DNA of 64,000 bases from Sporosarcina sp. FSL K6-1522 (lineage in GTDB: Bacteria > Bacillota > Bacilli > Bacillales_A > Planococcaceae): contig NZ_CP152019.1 in assembly GCF_038622445.1 (NCBI RefSeq), positions 2,702,501-2,766,500 of the forward strand, given 5' to 3'. Position 1 is the stretch's first letter, and every line of letters begins with the position of its first letter. The translations under genes and the position numbers were made by a program. Shown here piece after piece: positions 1 through 9,115 of this stretch. The notes beneath the pieces are model-generated. The model did no database searches, was not told the DNA's origin, and saw only the letters and a program-made list of their open reading frames with translations.

Positions 1-284
1 TGACCACGCGCGGAAATATAATACAGTTCGAATTGTTTTTTCCAATCATCTAGCACTTTTTTAGCAAAGGCTTGGGTAGGGGAAGTACCGTAAATATGCG
101 CTTCCGCTCCCATATACCATTGCCAAAAGACTTCTTTATCTACTGGGAATGCTTTAGTCAAGTCGTATTCTGTAATGTCTTCTAGCACAAGATTGCATCC
201 AAATTGCTGATTAATATGCGGCAACAGGGAAGTGGGGCATGTCACCGTACCATCGATGTCGATGCCGAATCGAAGATTTCTCAT
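1..284 (-). CDS. yqfW: HAD-fold 5'-nucleotidase, YqfW-like (3' end outside window)
   Basis: Only the first 94 or so residues are in the window; the gene runs off the left edge. It starts [17 protein letters not shown]. The DIDGT motif near residues 9-13 is HAD motif I, with two aspartates for nucleophile and acid/base. Later text ([20 protein letters not shown], then [16 protein letters not shown] and LYYISARG) fits the 5'(3')-deoxyribonucleotidase-like group, the last piece being motif II. Its ATG overlaps the ispG stop codon (ATGA), so it is probably translationally coupled to ispG, as yqfW neighbours ispG in B. subtilis. The substrate is not known from sequence. Confidence 0.8.
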   Translation of the reverse strand, partial: MRNLRFGIDIDGTVTCPTSLLPHINQQFGCNLVLEDITEYDLTKAFPVDKEVFWQWYMGAEAHIYGTSPTQAFAKKVLDDWKKQFELYYISARG

Positions 285-1405
285 TCGACTTTCCCGCTCT
301 CAATTAGAAGCTCTTCTTGGCGTTTCTTTTCGAAATATTCTTCCGCGAGTTTATCAATTTCGATTTTTAGTTCATCGACCATTGTTGCTTCGGGTACTTT
401 ACGAACCGTTTTCCCCTTCATGAAGAGCAGTCCTTCTCCACGTGCGCCAGCGATACCGATATCGGCTTCACGTGCTTCACCTGGGCCGTTAACTGCACAG
501 CCAAGCACAGCTACTTTAAGTGGTGCTTTAATATGTGAGATATATTCTTCGACTTCGTTGGCAATTGAAATGAGGTCGATTTCGATACGACCACATGTTG
601 GGCATGAAATAAGTGTTGCAGCGTTTGAAGACAAGCCGAATACTTTTAATAGCTCGCGAGCGACTTTGATTTCTTGCACAGGATCTGCACTTAGCGATAC
701 GCGCATCGTATTTCCAATGCCTGCTGAAAGAAGTGTGCCAAGTCCCGCTGAACTCTTAATAGACCCTGCAAATAGCGTTCCGGACTCCGTAATGCCAAGA
801 TGTAACGGATAGTCGAATGCTGCTGCGGCTTTTTTATAGGCTTCAATAGCTAGATTGACATCGGACGCTTTTAACGACACGATAATATCGTGGAAATCGA
901 GGTCTTCCAATATTTTAATATGGTGAAGCGCACTTTCTACCATTCCATCGGCAGTCGGATAGCCGTATTTTTCAAGAATTTTCTTCTCGAGTGAACCTGC
1001 ATTGACACCAATTCGAATTGGGATGCCTTTTGCTTTCGCCGCATTGACGACTGCCTCGACTTTCGATTGTCTACCGATATTTCCAGGGTTAATACGAATT
1101 TTGTCCGCCCCTTGTTCGATGGCGATCAATGCTAATTTATAGTCAAAGTGAATATCCACAACAAGTGGAATGTTAATGCGCTCTTTAATAGCGCCAATTG
1201 AATACGCCGCACGTTCGTCTGGACAAGCGACACGAACGATTTGACAACCAGCTTCTTCTAAGCGCAAAATCTCTGCAACTGTTGCCTCTACATCATGTGT
1301 TTTTGTCGTCGTCATACTTTGGATGAACAGCTCATCACTACCGCCGATTGTCAAATTACCGACGCGCACCGGGCGTGTATTAGATCTGTGTATCATTGGA
1401 TTCAT
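281..1405 (-). CDS. ispG: 4-hydroxy-3-methylbut-2-en-1-yl diphosphate synthase (flavodoxin)
   Basis: Penultimate enzyme of the MEP isoprenoid pathway: reductive ring opening of MEcPP to HMBPP using a [4Fe-4S] cluster. The 374 residues match the bacterial two-domain GcpE form. The N-terminal TIM barrel begins [12 protein letters not shown]; the C-terminal ferredoxin-like domain carries the cluster cysteines in LISCPTCGR and [12 protein letters not shown]. An AAGGAGAG site precedes the ATG at good distance. Together with dxs and ispA near the other end of the window it shows isoprenoids are made by the MEP route. It is followed by the overlapping yqfW-like gene. Confidence 0.97.
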   Translation of the reverse strand: MNPMIHRSNTRPVRVGNLTIGGSDELFIQSMTTTKTHDVEATVAEILRLEEAGCQIVRVACPDERAAYSIGAIKERINIPLVVDIHFDYKLALIAIEQGADKIRINPGNIGRQSKVEAVVNAAKAKGIPIRIGVNAGSLEKKILEKYGYPTADGMVESALHHIKILEDLDFHDIIVSLKASDVNLAIEAYKKAAAAFDYPLHLGITESGTLFAGSIKSSAGLGTLLSAGIGNTMRVSLSADPVQEIKVARELLKVFGLSSNAATLISCPTCGRIEIDLISIANEVEEYISHIKAPLKVAVLGCAVNGPGEAREADIGIAGARGEGLLFMKGKTVRKVPEATMVDELKIEIDKLAEEYFEKKRQEELLIESGKVE

Positions 1406-1492
1406 GTATTTCTCTCTCTCCTTAGTTGGCTATTGCCTTATAACTACTTACTATTTTAGCAATCAACCTAACAAAAAGACAAGGCGTAACCC

Positions 1493-1840
1493 TTATTGAT
1501 TGGATTCTGTGCAGCTGTCTGATTGTTTTTGGCTAATCGGCAACAATACTTCCACACCGCCAATCAGTTGTTGATTTTTAAGATGTGGGTTGAAGGAGTA
1601 AAAGGCATTCAACCGTTCAATAAAACTCAGTTCTGGGTCAGGATAGAGTGCTAATAACGTTTCGATTGTATCACCAGCAACAGTCGTAACAGTAATCGTT
1701 GTTACATTCTCTTGTTCTTCGCACTGCGTGGTCGGTGATTTAGCGGCGAAAGAAGCGAGCGGAATCGTTCCTTCTGCAAGATCCATACGGATAAAATGGA
1801 AGGTGATGAACAGAATAACAGCAAGTAATAGTGTGCGCAT
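1493..1840 (-). CDS. yqfZ: LysM-like domain protein with N-terminal anchor, YqfZ-like
   Basis: A 115-residue protein starting MRTLLLAVILFITFHF. An in-frame ATG lies 21 bases upstream, but GAAGGGGGAA sits just before this one, so this start is preferred. Residues 3-18 form a hydrophobic signal or membrane anchor. The C-terminal half (VAGDTIETLLALYP, FNPHLKNQQLIGG, VEVLLPI) has the spacing of a LysM carbohydrate-binding module. Location upstream of ispG matches B. subtilis yqfZ. Likely exported and facing the cell wall; exact role unknown. Confidence 0.75.
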   Translation of the reverse strand: MRTLLLAVILFITFHFIRMDLAEGTIPLASFAAKSPTTQCEEQENVTTITVTTVAGDTIETLLALYPDPELSFIERLNAFYSFNPHLKNQQLIGGVEVLLPISQKQSDSCTESNQ

Positions 1841-1885
1841 GGAAATTCCCCCTTCCATCACTATATGTGCGAAAGGGGGAAGTAT

Positions 1886-2389
1886 TCATCGAGCCATTTT
1901 AGGGTAATACTTTGCGGCAGCCGCAATATACAGTGTATGAATGATAGAGGTGACAATCATGCTGTAATTGCCTGTGGCTGGAAAGAAGTCGAGCACTATT
2001 GTTAGGAGAATGGGAACAGTAATCGCGATGGCAGCTGTGTTCCACATAAAACGGTATTCTCCTCGTCTTTTCATCAATTTTAATAATACGACACCAACAT
2101 AGCCGAATACGCTAATGCGCAAGAAAATATAAAAAGTACTAATGACGAGTTGGAGTAAAAAAGCAATGGGATAAATAATCCACCCGACGGTTTCGCCATG
2201 TGCTAATAATTCAGGAGAAGCATCAAAAAGTGAAGCATCTCCAGCTATGTAACGGACAAAAGAAATACCCGTAAACAATGTGACGAATAGAAAAACGTAT
2301 TGAAAGACTTTACCGATTTTTAATAAACGGAATGCAGCTAATTTTTTAGGCTCATGGATTGCTGCTATGAATAATTGGTGGAACTTCAC
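1886..2389 (-). CDS. yqgB: DUF1189 integral membrane protein, YqgB-like
   Basis: A 167-residue protein with four predicted membrane segments (about 28-48, 72-96, 113-133, 140-158). The N-terminal MKFHQLFIAAIHEPKKLAAFRLL is typical of DUF1189. It starts at a GTG preceded by GGAGG at seven to eight bases. In B. subtilis yqgB lies beside yqgC and sodA; here the Na/phosphate transporter is inserted between it and yqgC. Function is not established for the family. Confidence 0.8.
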   Translation of the reverse strand: MKFHQLFIAAIHEPKKLAAFRLLKIGKVFQYVFLFVTLFTGISFVRYIAGDASLFDASPELLAHGETVGWIIYPIAFLLQLVISTFYIFLRISVFGYVGVVLLKLMKRRGEYRFMWNTAAIAITVPILLTIVLDFFPATGNYSMIVTSIIHTLYIAAAAKYYPKMAR

Positions 2390-2587
2390 AAGATAACCTC
2401 CTCAATCTATTACCAGTCTATCATTTTCTAATGCAAGTGTGGTTATCTGTAATTTCGACAGAATGATGACAGTTTGTGAACCAAATGTTAAGGGAATGTA
2501 AAGATTCGTCTATTTCTATTTACAATCGACAAGAACTATCAACATAATGAGATGCTATACATAAAGTATGATGGAGGTTGCTGCGTA

Positions 2588-4219
2588 ATGGAGGTAAACT
2601 GGCAGGAAATGCTGTTCCAGTTTCTAGGCGGACTCGGGATATTCTTGTTCGCAATAAAGTATATGGGGGATGGCCTTCAAAAGGCGGCGGGCGATAGGCT
2701 TCGCGCAATTCTAGATCGCTTCACGACGAACCCGTTCATGGGTGTTCTGGTCGGGATTGTCGTTACGGTTTTAATTCAATCGAGTTCAGGGACGACAGTT
2801 ATTACAGTTGGACTCGTTAGTGCAGGGTTCATGACGCTGCGTCAGGCAATTGGTGTCATCATGGGTGCCAATATCGGAACAACGATAACTGCATTCATTA
2901 TTGGACTTGACGTCGGAGCATATGCATTGCCGATTATGGCGGTAGGGGCATTCCTCATTTTCTTCATTCGAAAAAGTCAAATTAAAAATATGGGAGAAGT
3001 TATTTTTGGTTTCGGGGGATTGTTCCTTGGGCTTGAATTGATGAGTGGTGGTATGAAGCCGCTTCGAGAGCTAGAGACCTTTACAGATATGATGGTTTCA
3101 ATGAGTGATCAACCGATGCTTGGTGTTATCGTTGGAACAGTCTTTACATTGATTGTACAAAGTTCAAGTGCAACGGTCGGGATTTTACAAGGGCTTTACG
3201 CTGAAAATCTTGTCGATTTAAGTGGAGCATTGCCAATTTTGTTCGGTGATAATATCGGAACGACAATTACAGCGATTTTGGCTTCAATTGGTGCATCGGT
3301 TGCAGCAAAACGTGCAGCGGCGACACATGTTCTTTTCAATATTGTCGGAACAATCGTCTTTATGCTCCTTCTAGTACCGTTCACAGCATATGTTGAATGG
3401 ATATCAGGGGCCTTGTCACTTGAGAATAAAATGCAAATTGCTTTCGCACATGGTTCTTTTAACATCGCCAATACGATTCTCCAGTTCCCATTGATTGGGG
3501 CATGGGCATGGTTGGTGACAAAAGTAATTCCAGGTGAGGATGTAACAATTGAATATAAGCCGAAGCATTTGGATCGACACTTCATCGATCAATCGCCAGC
3601 GGTAGCAATTGGACAAGCGAAAGCAGAAATCATTCGCATGGGTGAATTCGGTGTCCAAGGGCTAGAAGAATCCTTTGCATATTTGAAAACGGGCAATAAA
3701 AAACATGCCGAAACAGCGTATCAAATTGAAGATGCTATCAACAATTTAGATCGGAAAATAACCGATTATCTCATTGAAATCTCTTCTGTTAGCATTTCTC
3801 CGATTGAATCAGCACGACATGTCATGCTGATGGATGCAGTGCGCGACATTGAGCGAATTGGAGACCACTTTGAAAATATTATTGAATTAATCGATTTCAG
3901 AGATGTCAATAAGGTCAAAGTGACAGCAGATGCGATGGAGGATCTGACGGAAATGTTTACATTGACGATTGGGACGGTGCAAAAAGCGGTCGATTCACTG
4001 AATACAAATGATATCGAGCTTGCGCGGAAAGTTGCAGAGCAAGAAGACCTGATTGATAAGATGGAACGGAAATTCAGGAAAAAACATATTGTACGTCTAA
4101 ATGAAGGATCTTGTACGGCGCAAGGCGGTATGGTATTTGTCGACATCGTCTCGAATCTAGAACGAATCGGCGACCATGCAGTCAATATTGCTGAAGCAAT
4201 TTTAGGCGATCGCGTATAA
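2588..4219 (+). CDS. Na/Pi cotransporter family protein with C-terminal PhoU-like domain
   Basis: About 543 residues. The start at 2588 (MEVNWQEM) is chosen over an ATG 36 bases upstream because GGAGG lies ten bases before it. The N-terminal half has two inverted repeats of the PNaS/NptA family, each with the QSSS signature (QSSSGTTV and QSSSATVG) inside membrane segments. The region from about residue 345 to the end is soluble, helical and PhoU-like, with the repeated RDIERIGDH / LERIGDHAVNI pattern that binds metal in PhoU proteins. It probably imports phosphate with sodium and resembles B. subtilis YqeW. It is not part of the B. subtilis order here, so it looks like an insertion between yqgB and yqgC. 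Confidence 0.9.
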   Translation: MEVNWQEMLFQFLGGLGIFLFAIKYMGDGLQKAAGDRLRAILDRFTTNPFMGVLVGIVVTVLIQSSSGTTVITVGLVSAGFMTLRQAIGVIMGANIGTTITAFIIGLDVGAYALPIMAVGAFLIFFIRKSQIKNMGEVIFGFGGLFLGLELMSGGMKPLRELETFTDMMVSMSDQPMLGVIVGTVFTLIVQSSSATVGILQGLYAENLVDLSGALPILFGDNIGTTITAILASIGASVAAKRAAATHVLFNIVGTIVFMLLLVPFTAYVEWISGALSLENKMQIAFAHGSFNIANTILQFPLIGAWAWLVTKVIPGEDVTIEYKPKHLDRHFIDQSPAVAIGQAKAEIIRMGEFGVQGLEESFAYLKTGNKKHAETAYQIEDAINNLDRKITDYLIEISSVSISPIESARHVMLMDAVRDIERIGDHFENIIELIDFRDVNKVKVTADAMEDLTEMFTLTIGTVQKAVDSLNTNDIELARKVAEQEDLIDKMERKFRKKHIVRLNEGSCTAQGGMVFVDIVSNLERIGDHAVNIAEAILGDRV

Positions 4220-4249
4220 TTGTCTTGTATTAATCAAAGGAGGTTCTTA

Positions 4250-4732
4250 ATGGAAGTTGTAGGTTGGATTGTAGCCATAGTCCTGTTTGTAATTGCTTTT
4301 GCAGGTCTTGTCTATCCGATTATTCCATCGGCGTTCTTCATACTTGGAGGATTCCTCCTCTATGGTGTGATTGTGACATTTGATGGCATGAACATATGGT
4401 TTTGGATCATCCAAGGATTATTTGTCGTCTTGTTATTCGGTGCAGATACATTATCGAATTTAGTAGGTGTGAAGAAATTTGGCGGTTCAAAGGCGGGGAT
4501 GTGGGGAAGTACAATAGGTCTTCTCCTCGGCCCGTTCGTTATTCCGGTTGCAGGAATTTTGATAGGCCCTTTTTTAGGTGCCGTCATCGCAGAATTGCTC
4601 GTTTCCCGTTCGGATGTTAAGCAAGCATTCAAGACAGGTATTGGTTCGCTCGTAGGATTTTTAACGTCGGTTGTCACGAAAGGGATTGTCATGGCGGTCA
4701 TGATTGCCGTGTTTATCTTCTTTATTCGTTAA
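4250..4732 (+). CDS. yqgC: DUF456 membrane protein, YqgC-like
   Basis: A 160-residue, very hydrophobic protein. The ATG at 4250 has AAAGGAGG at seven bases; an upstream in-frame start lacks such a site. Four or five membrane segments are apparent, with glycine-rich turns (GMWGSTIGLLLGPF, GILIGPFLGAVIAELL) characteristic of DUF456. It follows the phosphate transporter by 30 bases and precedes sodA, its neighbour in B. subtilis. Function unknown. Confidence 0.85.
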   Translation: MEVVGWIVAIVLFVIAFAGLVYPIIPSAFFILGGFLLYGVIVTFDGMNIWFWIIQGLFVVLLFGADTLSNLVGVKKFGGSKAGMWGSTIGLLLGPFVIPVAGILIGPFLGAVIAELLVSRSDVKQAFKTGIGSLVGFLTSVVTKGIVMAVMIAVFIFFIR

Positions 4733-4756
4733 TTGTTCACAAATAGTCCATTTTAT

Positions 4757-4785
4757 TTGAACGCTTTTCACAATTTTGATAATGT
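4757..4785 (+). promoter_or_regulatory. sigma-A-type promoter of sodA
   Basis: TTGAAC at 4757-4762 and TAATGT at 4780-4785 are separated by 17 bases and lie 45 bases upstream of the sodA ATG. Strong match at -35, fair at -10. Confidence 0.5.
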
Positions 4786-4829
4786 TGAAAGTGTAGGATA
4801 ACTTTTAAACTCTCTAGGAGGAATAGACA

Positions 4830-5432
4830 ATGGCTTATACACTACCAGAACTACCATATGCATACGATGCATTGGAACCACACTTCGACAAAGAAACGAT
4901 GAACATTCATCACACAAAACACCACAACACGTACATTACAAATGTAAACAATGCACTTGCAGGACACGAAGAACTTCTTAGCAAATCTGTTGAGGAATTG
5001 ATTTCGGATCTTGACGCAGTACCAGTGGATATCCGTACTGCAGTCCGTAACAATGGTGGAGGCCATGCGAACCACTCTCTATTCTGGCAACTTCTATCAC
5101 CAAACGGTGGCGGAAATCCAACGGGTGCACTTGCAGAAGCAATCGATAACAAATTCGGTAGCCTTGATGCATTCAAAGAAGAATTTGCAAAGGCGGGTGC
5201 AACTCGTTTTGGATCAGGCTGGGCTTGGCTAGTGTTGAACAACGGTGAGCTTGAAGTTACATCGACGCCAAACCAAGATTCACCACTTATGGAAGGTAAA
5301 ACACCACTTCTTGGACTTGACGTTTGGGAGCATGCATATTACCTAAACTACCAAAACCGTCGTCCAGACTACATTGCAGCATTCTGGAATGTTGTCAACT
5401 GGGACGAAGTTGCAAAACGTTACGGTAAATAA
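4830..5432 (+). CDS. sodA: superoxide dismutase, Mn/Fe family
   Basis: Cytosolic dismutation of superoxide to peroxide and oxygen. The 200-residue length and sequence are typical of Bacillus SodA. Metal ligands are visible: His27 in MNIHHTKHH, the second His in [10 protein letters not shown], and Asp and His in [24 protein letters not shown] lies eight bases before the ATG. Its own promoter and a strong terminator make it a monocistronic unit. Metal choice cannot be fixed by eye, though the family context favours manganese. Confidence 0.97.
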   Translation: MAYTLPELPYAYDALEPHFDKETMNIHHTKHHNTYITNVNNALAGHEELLSKSVEELISDLDAVPVDIRTAVRNNGGGHANHSLFWQLLSPNGGGNPTGALAEAIDNKFGSLDAFKEEFAKAGATRFGSGWAWLVLNNGELEVTSTPNQDSPLMEGKTPLLGLDVWEHAYYLNYQNRRPDYIAAFWNVVNWDEVAKRYGK

Positions 5433-5460
5433 TTGAATCAAATGATTACTTGAAGGAACA

Positions 5461-5501
5461 AAGCACATACCTTGTACGTCAAGGTATGTGCTTTTTCTTT
5501 T
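5461..5501 (+). terminator. intrinsic terminator of sodA
   Basis: A perfect 14-base stem (AAGCACATACCTTG at 5461-5474, complement at 5480-5493), five-base loop and T-rich tail. Confidence 0.9.
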
Positions 5502-5522
5502 TGGAATGTTATAATTCAACAA

Positions 5523-5630
5523 GGTTAACATTCGTTAACGAGAGGGCTTCGGCAAATGATACCATAATCTAGAAGTCATATTGGCTATGGGGAAAGCATA
5601 GCTACCTTCGTGAATTATGCCGAAGCGTAT
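5523..5630 (+). other. structured leader upstream of pbpA
   Basis: Nested inverted repeats precede the pbpA gene. GTTAAC repeats flank ATTC around 5524-5539. GCTTCGGCA (5546-5554) pairs with TGCCGAAGC (5618-5626), and between them GGCTATG pairs with CATAGCT (about 5583-5602). Together they would fold as an 80-nt two-level hairpin ending about 25 bases before the PBP start. No known riboswitch class is recognised. Confidence 0.4.
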
Positions 5631-5651
5631 TTGATTGGGAAGGAGGATTTT

Positions 5652-7823
5652 ATGAAAAAACAGAGACGTAAGGCGGACCAGGCGAAAGTGCGCCAACGAA
5701 AACATATCGCATTTCGGATGAATATTTTATTCTTTACAATCTTCGTCCTATTCTCTTTGCTTATTCTTCGTCTCGGTTATTTACAGATTGTTAAAGGGGA
5801 AGATTATAGTCGTCTATTAGAACAGAAGGAAGAAATAGCTGTCAATACGAGTGTGCCGCGTGGCAAGATTTTTGACCGGAATGGGCGTGTCCTTGTTGAC
5901 AATGATCCGAAAAACGCGATTACATATACGAAGACAAACTCGACGAAGTCAAAAGACATGTTGGAGATTGCAGAGCAACTTGCGGATTTAATTGAGCAAG
6001 ATACAAAACGCGTGACGATTGGGGATAAAAGAGACTTTTGGATATTAAAACATCCAGACGAGGCCCTTGCAAAAGTGTCGAAAAAAGAACAGGCAGCAAT
6101 TTTGAATGACAGTACACTTTCTAGTGCAGAAGCGCAACGTGCTATTAATAAACTAACGCGTGAGCGAATCACAGATGAGGAAATCAATTCTTTTTCGGAT
6201 GAAGAACTAGAAGTACTAGCCATTTACCGTGAAATGATGTCAGGCTATGCATTCTCCCCGCAAATTATTAAAAGTGATGGAGTTACTGAAGAAGAGTTTG
6301 CAGCGGTGTCTGAGCGATTGAGTGAACTACCAGGCGTTGATACAACAACGGACTGGGAACGTGTTCGTAGATCAGATAATACGATTCTAGGATCGACAAC
6401 GAATCCAATTGAAGGAATTCCGAAATCGCATCTGAACTATTACTTAGCAAGAGATTATTCGAGAAATGACCGAGTCGGTAGAAGTTTTCTTGAGCAGCAT
6501 TATGAAGAGCTCTTGAAAGGTCAAAAGACAGTTGTCAAAAACGTCAAAGATCGAACTGGCCGTGTTATTGAAACGAAAACGGTTAGGGAAGGGGAGCCTG
6601 GCAAAGACCTTGTGTTGTCACTGGACAGCGAGTTGCAATTAGAACTTGAGAAACTGGTGTCAGACAAGCTGCTAAGGCTCAAGGCTGGGCCGAATTCACG
6701 TTTGCTGGATCGGGCTTTTCTTGTGATGATGGACCCGAATACAGGTGAAGTATTATCGCTCGTTGGGAAGCGCATTGTGAAAAATCCAGAAACGGGTAGA
6801 AATGAAATTCAGGATTTCTCCTTCGGTACATTTACATCTGCACATGAAGCGGGTTCTACAGTGAAGATGGCAACGCTATTAACGGGCTATAGTGAGGATG
6901 CTGTTCGGATTGGAGAACGAAAAATCGATACACCTCTTTACGTTGGTGGAACGAGAAAAAGTTCTCTATTTAACCAAAATGGTAGCGTATCGGTGAGTGA
7001 TGTTGAGGCAATTGGACGTTCATCCAACGTTTATATGTTCCGTATTGCCTTTTCATTAGGGGGGGCTACCTATCGCCCCGGGAAAGCGATGCGAATCGAT
7101 TTAGGCGCATTCGATACGTTCAGACAATCATTTGGATCATTTGGACTTGGGACAAAGACAGAAATAGATTTACCTGGGGAAGGTACAGGGGCTGTAGGGA
7201 CGGATACGCTAACGGGTAAACTGATGGACTTTTCTATTGGACAATTTGATACGTATACAACGTTACAGCTTGCACAATATGTTTCAACGATTGCCAATGG
7301 CGGCTACCGTGTTGCGCCAAAAATGTTGAAAGAAATTCATGAGCCTTCTGAAGACGGTACAACGATCGGGCCATTAGTAGAAGAAGTTGAAACCAAGATT
7401 TTGAATCGTATCAATAATACAGATGCGGAAATTAATCAAGTGAAGCGCGGCATGAAGTATGTTTATTATGGGAAAAATGGAACCGCACGTAACTTGTTAG
7501 CGGGTGCTAAGTACGATGCAGGTGGAAAAACAGGAACGGCGCAGGCAGATTATTACGGAGATGATAAAAGTCAATACGGTAAAAGGACAATCAATTTATC
7601 ACATGTTGGCTTTGCGCCTTTCGATAATCCAGAAGTGGCCTATGCAATCGTCATTCCACATATTTCAACAAACCAAAGGAAATATCCACCGGCAACAAAT
7701 GAGCTGACACGTGCGGCACTCGATATTTATTTTGATTTGAAGGAAAAGCGGTTACAAGAAGGCAATCGCCAATCGGTTGACCAGCCTATCTTACCCTCAC
7801 TTGAACAAGAGCTAGCAGAGTAA
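5652..7823 (+). CDS. pbpA: class B penicillin-binding protein, PBP2A/PbpA type
   Basis: Peptidoglycan transpeptidase of 723 residues. The ATG at 5652 is preceded by AAGGAGG; an in-frame start 42 bases upstream lacks one. Order: short cytoplasmic basic segment, one membrane span near residues 23-45, a dimerisation domain starting with PRGKIFDRNGRVL, then the transpeptidase domain with STVK (catalytic serine, in AHEAGSTVK), SSN (in GRSSNVYM) and KTGTAQ. No PASTA domain is present. In B. subtilis PbpA serves rod elongation and spore outgrowth; the same position after sodA supports orthology. Confidence 0.93.
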   Translation: MKKQRRKADQAKVRQRKHIAFRMNILFFTIFVLFSLLILRLGYLQIVKGEDYSRLLEQKEEIAVNTSVPRGKIFDRNGRVLVDNDPKNAITYTKTNSTKSKDMLEIAEQLADLIEQDTKRVTIGDKRDFWILKHPDEALAKVSKKEQAAILNDSTLSSAEAQRAINKLTRERITDEEINSFSDEELEVLAIYREMMSGYAFSPQIIKSDGVTEEEFAAVSERLSELPGVDTTTDWERVRRSDNTILGSTTNPIEGIPKSHLNYYLARDYSRNDRVGRSFLEQHYEELLKGQKTVVKNVKDRTGRVIETKTVREGEPGKDLVLSLDSELQLELEKLVSDKLLRLKAGPNSRLLDRAFLVMMDPNTGEVLSLVGKRIVKNPETGRNEIQDFSFGTFTSAHEAGSTVKMATLLTGYSEDAVRIGERKIDTPLYVGGTRKSSLFNQNGSVSVSDVEAIGRSSNVYMFRIAFSLGGATYRPGKAMRIDLGAFDTFRQSFGSFGLGTKTEIDLPGEGTGAVGTDTLTGKLMDFSIGQFDTYTTLQLAQYVSTIANGGYRVAPKMLKEIHEPSEDGTTIGPLVEEVETKILNRINNTDAEINQVKRGMKYVYYGKNGTARNLLAGAKYDAGGKTGTAQADYYGDDKSQYGKRTINLSHVGFAPFDNPEVAYAIVIPHISTNQRKYPPATNELTRAALDIYFDLKEKRLQEGNRQSVDQPILPSLEQELAE

Positions 7824-7825
7824 AA

Positions 7826-7868
7826 AAATCAGCACCTATCAATCATATGATAGGTGCTGTTGCTATTC
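7826..7868. terminator. bidirectional terminator between pbpA and the minus-strand pair
   Basis: CAGCACCTATCA (7830-7841) pairs with its complement at 7848-7859 across a six-base loop. An A-run to the left serves the minus-strand genes and a looser T-rich tail to the right serves pbpA. Confidence 0.75.
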
Positions 7869-8300
7869 TTTTGCGGTTGTAATGACTGTTGCAATTGCTT
7901 GGAAATCCATTGAGGAGTCCACATTGTGCTCACCAATTTGAATCTTACCTTCTAGCTGATTGCTAATGAGGAAGTCGTTAAACGCTGTGGCGTCTTGAAT
8001 AATACTTGCTTGTTGTAAGTCTTCCGCAACGGATGTCGATTTTGCGCCAGATGCAATCGTTAGTACAGCTTTGACAATTGGCGCTGGTTCAACTGCGGGT
8101 GACTCTTCGGCAGAGGATACAGTTTGTGCAATGGCCAATTCTTCTTTTGCTTTGGTTAGTTCGTTTTGCAACTTGTCGATTTTTTGTTGCATTTGTTGTA
8201 CATCTGTATCCGCCACTTGTTCGCTGTTACTTGTAAAGTAGAGAATCCCGCTTGCTAGTAGACAAGCAGCCCCAACGATACGTAAAATGTCACGTATCAT
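7863..8300 (-). CDS. membrane-anchored coiled-coil protein of unknown function
   Basis: 145 residues. One membrane span lies at about residues 7-22 (GAACLLASGILYF), followed by a coiled coil (MQQKIDKLQNELTKAKEELAIAQ, about 37-59), a proline/glutamate linker and a C-terminal domain with TIASGAKSTSVAEDLQQASII and DATAFNDFLISNQLEGKIQIG. The last part resembles the small C-terminal modules seen in Bacillus MltG-like proteins, but this is only a likeness. Its ATG overlaps the upstream stop (ATGA), so the two are coupled. They occupy the place of yqzC/yqzD and the pst genes in B. subtilis. Confidence 0.7.
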   Translation of the reverse strand: MIRDILRIVGAACLLASGILYFTSNSEQVADTDVQQMQQKIDKLQNELTKAKEELAIAQTVSSAEESPAVEPAPIVKAVLTIASGAKSTSVAEDLQQASIIQDATAFNDFLISNQLEGKIQIGEHNVDSSMDFQAIATVITTAKE

Positions 8301-8671
8301 GCCATCACACCTTTCGAGCGTAACACAGCGAGTACCTCATTCGTAGATAAGGAAGAGCGTTTTGCGATATCTGCGGTGGAATAGCCTTGTTCATGTAAGG
8401 AAAGAATTTGATTGACGATAATATCATGAACGGGTTTTGCCTTTATTGTTGTTTTTTTGTTTTTAGGCAGAGGCGTCGATAGGTGACCGACACCGATCAT
8501 GAGCTCTTCTTCGACAACTTTCAATCTTTTTTTCAAGTTATGCGTCTCTTGATGAAGACTAATAGAGATTTTTTCAATCTCCTCTGCATGCTTGCTGGAA
8601 GAATTGCCGACGAAAAACGATGCGAGTGTACTTATAAGCCCGATAATGAGTAGGATTATTGCTAAATCCAT
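8297..8671 (-). CDS. membrane-anchored protein with C-terminal helix-turn-helix-like segment
   Basis: 124 residues starting MDLAIILLIIGLISTLASFF. GGAGG lies eight bases before this ATG, so a longer in-frame start at 8755 is not used. It has one N-terminal membrane span, a heptad-rich segment (SKHAEEIEKISISLHQETHNLKKRL) and, at about residues 92-122, a tri-helical segment (IVNQILSLHEQGYSTADIAK, then STNEVLAVL) that looks like a small HTH. This layout recalls SwrB/YlxL-type proteins, but I do not assign it. Translationally coupled to the next gene. Confidence 0.7.
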   Translation of the reverse strand: MDLAIILLIIGLISTLASFFVGNSSSKHAEEIEKISISLHQETHNLKKRLKVVEEELMIGVGHLSTPLPKNKKTTIKAKPVHDIIVNQILSLHEQGYSTADIAKRSSLSTNEVLAVLRSKGVMA

Positions 8672-8748
8672 TTTATCAATCCTCCAAAATGTTACATTGT
8701 TATCATAGTACCATACGCATTCCTTTAAGGAAATTCGAATCTTTTTGC

Positions 8749-8776
8749 TGGACATATACGGGTGATGTGCTACAAT
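8749..8776 (+). promoter_or_regulatory. probable promoter of rpmG
   Basis: TGGACA (8749-8754), a 16-base spacer and TACAAT (8771-8776) lie 65 bases before the rpmG start. Confidence 0.45.
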
Positions 8777-8841
8777 AGAAAAGTCGTATAAATCATGCTC
8801 GTAACACTATTTTATATTCCTGATGAGTGGGAGGGAAAATA

Positions 8842-8991
8842 ATGCGCGTAAATATTACACTTGCTTGCACAGAATGCGGTGAGCGCAACTATATTTCAAA
8901 GAAAAACAAACGTAATAATCCAGAACGTATTGAAATGAAAAAATACTGCTCACGTGAAAAGAAACAAACATTACACCGTGAAACGAAATAA
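8842..8991 (+). CDS. rpmG: 50S ribosomal protein L33
   Basis: 49 residues: [17 protein letters not shown], then [17 protein letters not shown] and a C-terminal TLHRETK typical of L33. It was too short for a 60-residue ORF cut-off. The zinc ribbon is incomplete: two cysteines are present in CTEC and one in KKYC, but the usual fourth cysteine is replaced in YCSREKK. This is intermediate between the C+ (four-cysteine) and C- L33 types. GGAGGG-like GGGAGGG precedes the ATG. A terminator follows directly, so it is a single-gene unit at the same position as B. subtilis rpmGA. Confidence 0.95.
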   Translation: MRVNITLACTECGERNYISKKNKRNNPERIEMKKYCSREKKQTLHRETK

Positions 8992-9000
8992 TTGCTCATG

Positions 9001-9028
9001 CCAAAACCTTTACGGGTTTTGGTTTTTT
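9001..9028 (+). terminator. terminator of rpmG
   Basis: CCAAAACC (9001-9008) pairs with GGTTTTGG (9015-9022), followed by six Ts. Confidence 0.85.
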
Positions 9029-9115
9029 CATGAAAGAATTAAAAAAGTTATATATTAAATGCGTATTTAGACACTGTTTTCACGTGCATGCCTATTTCAA
9101 AAGGGGGAATCGACG

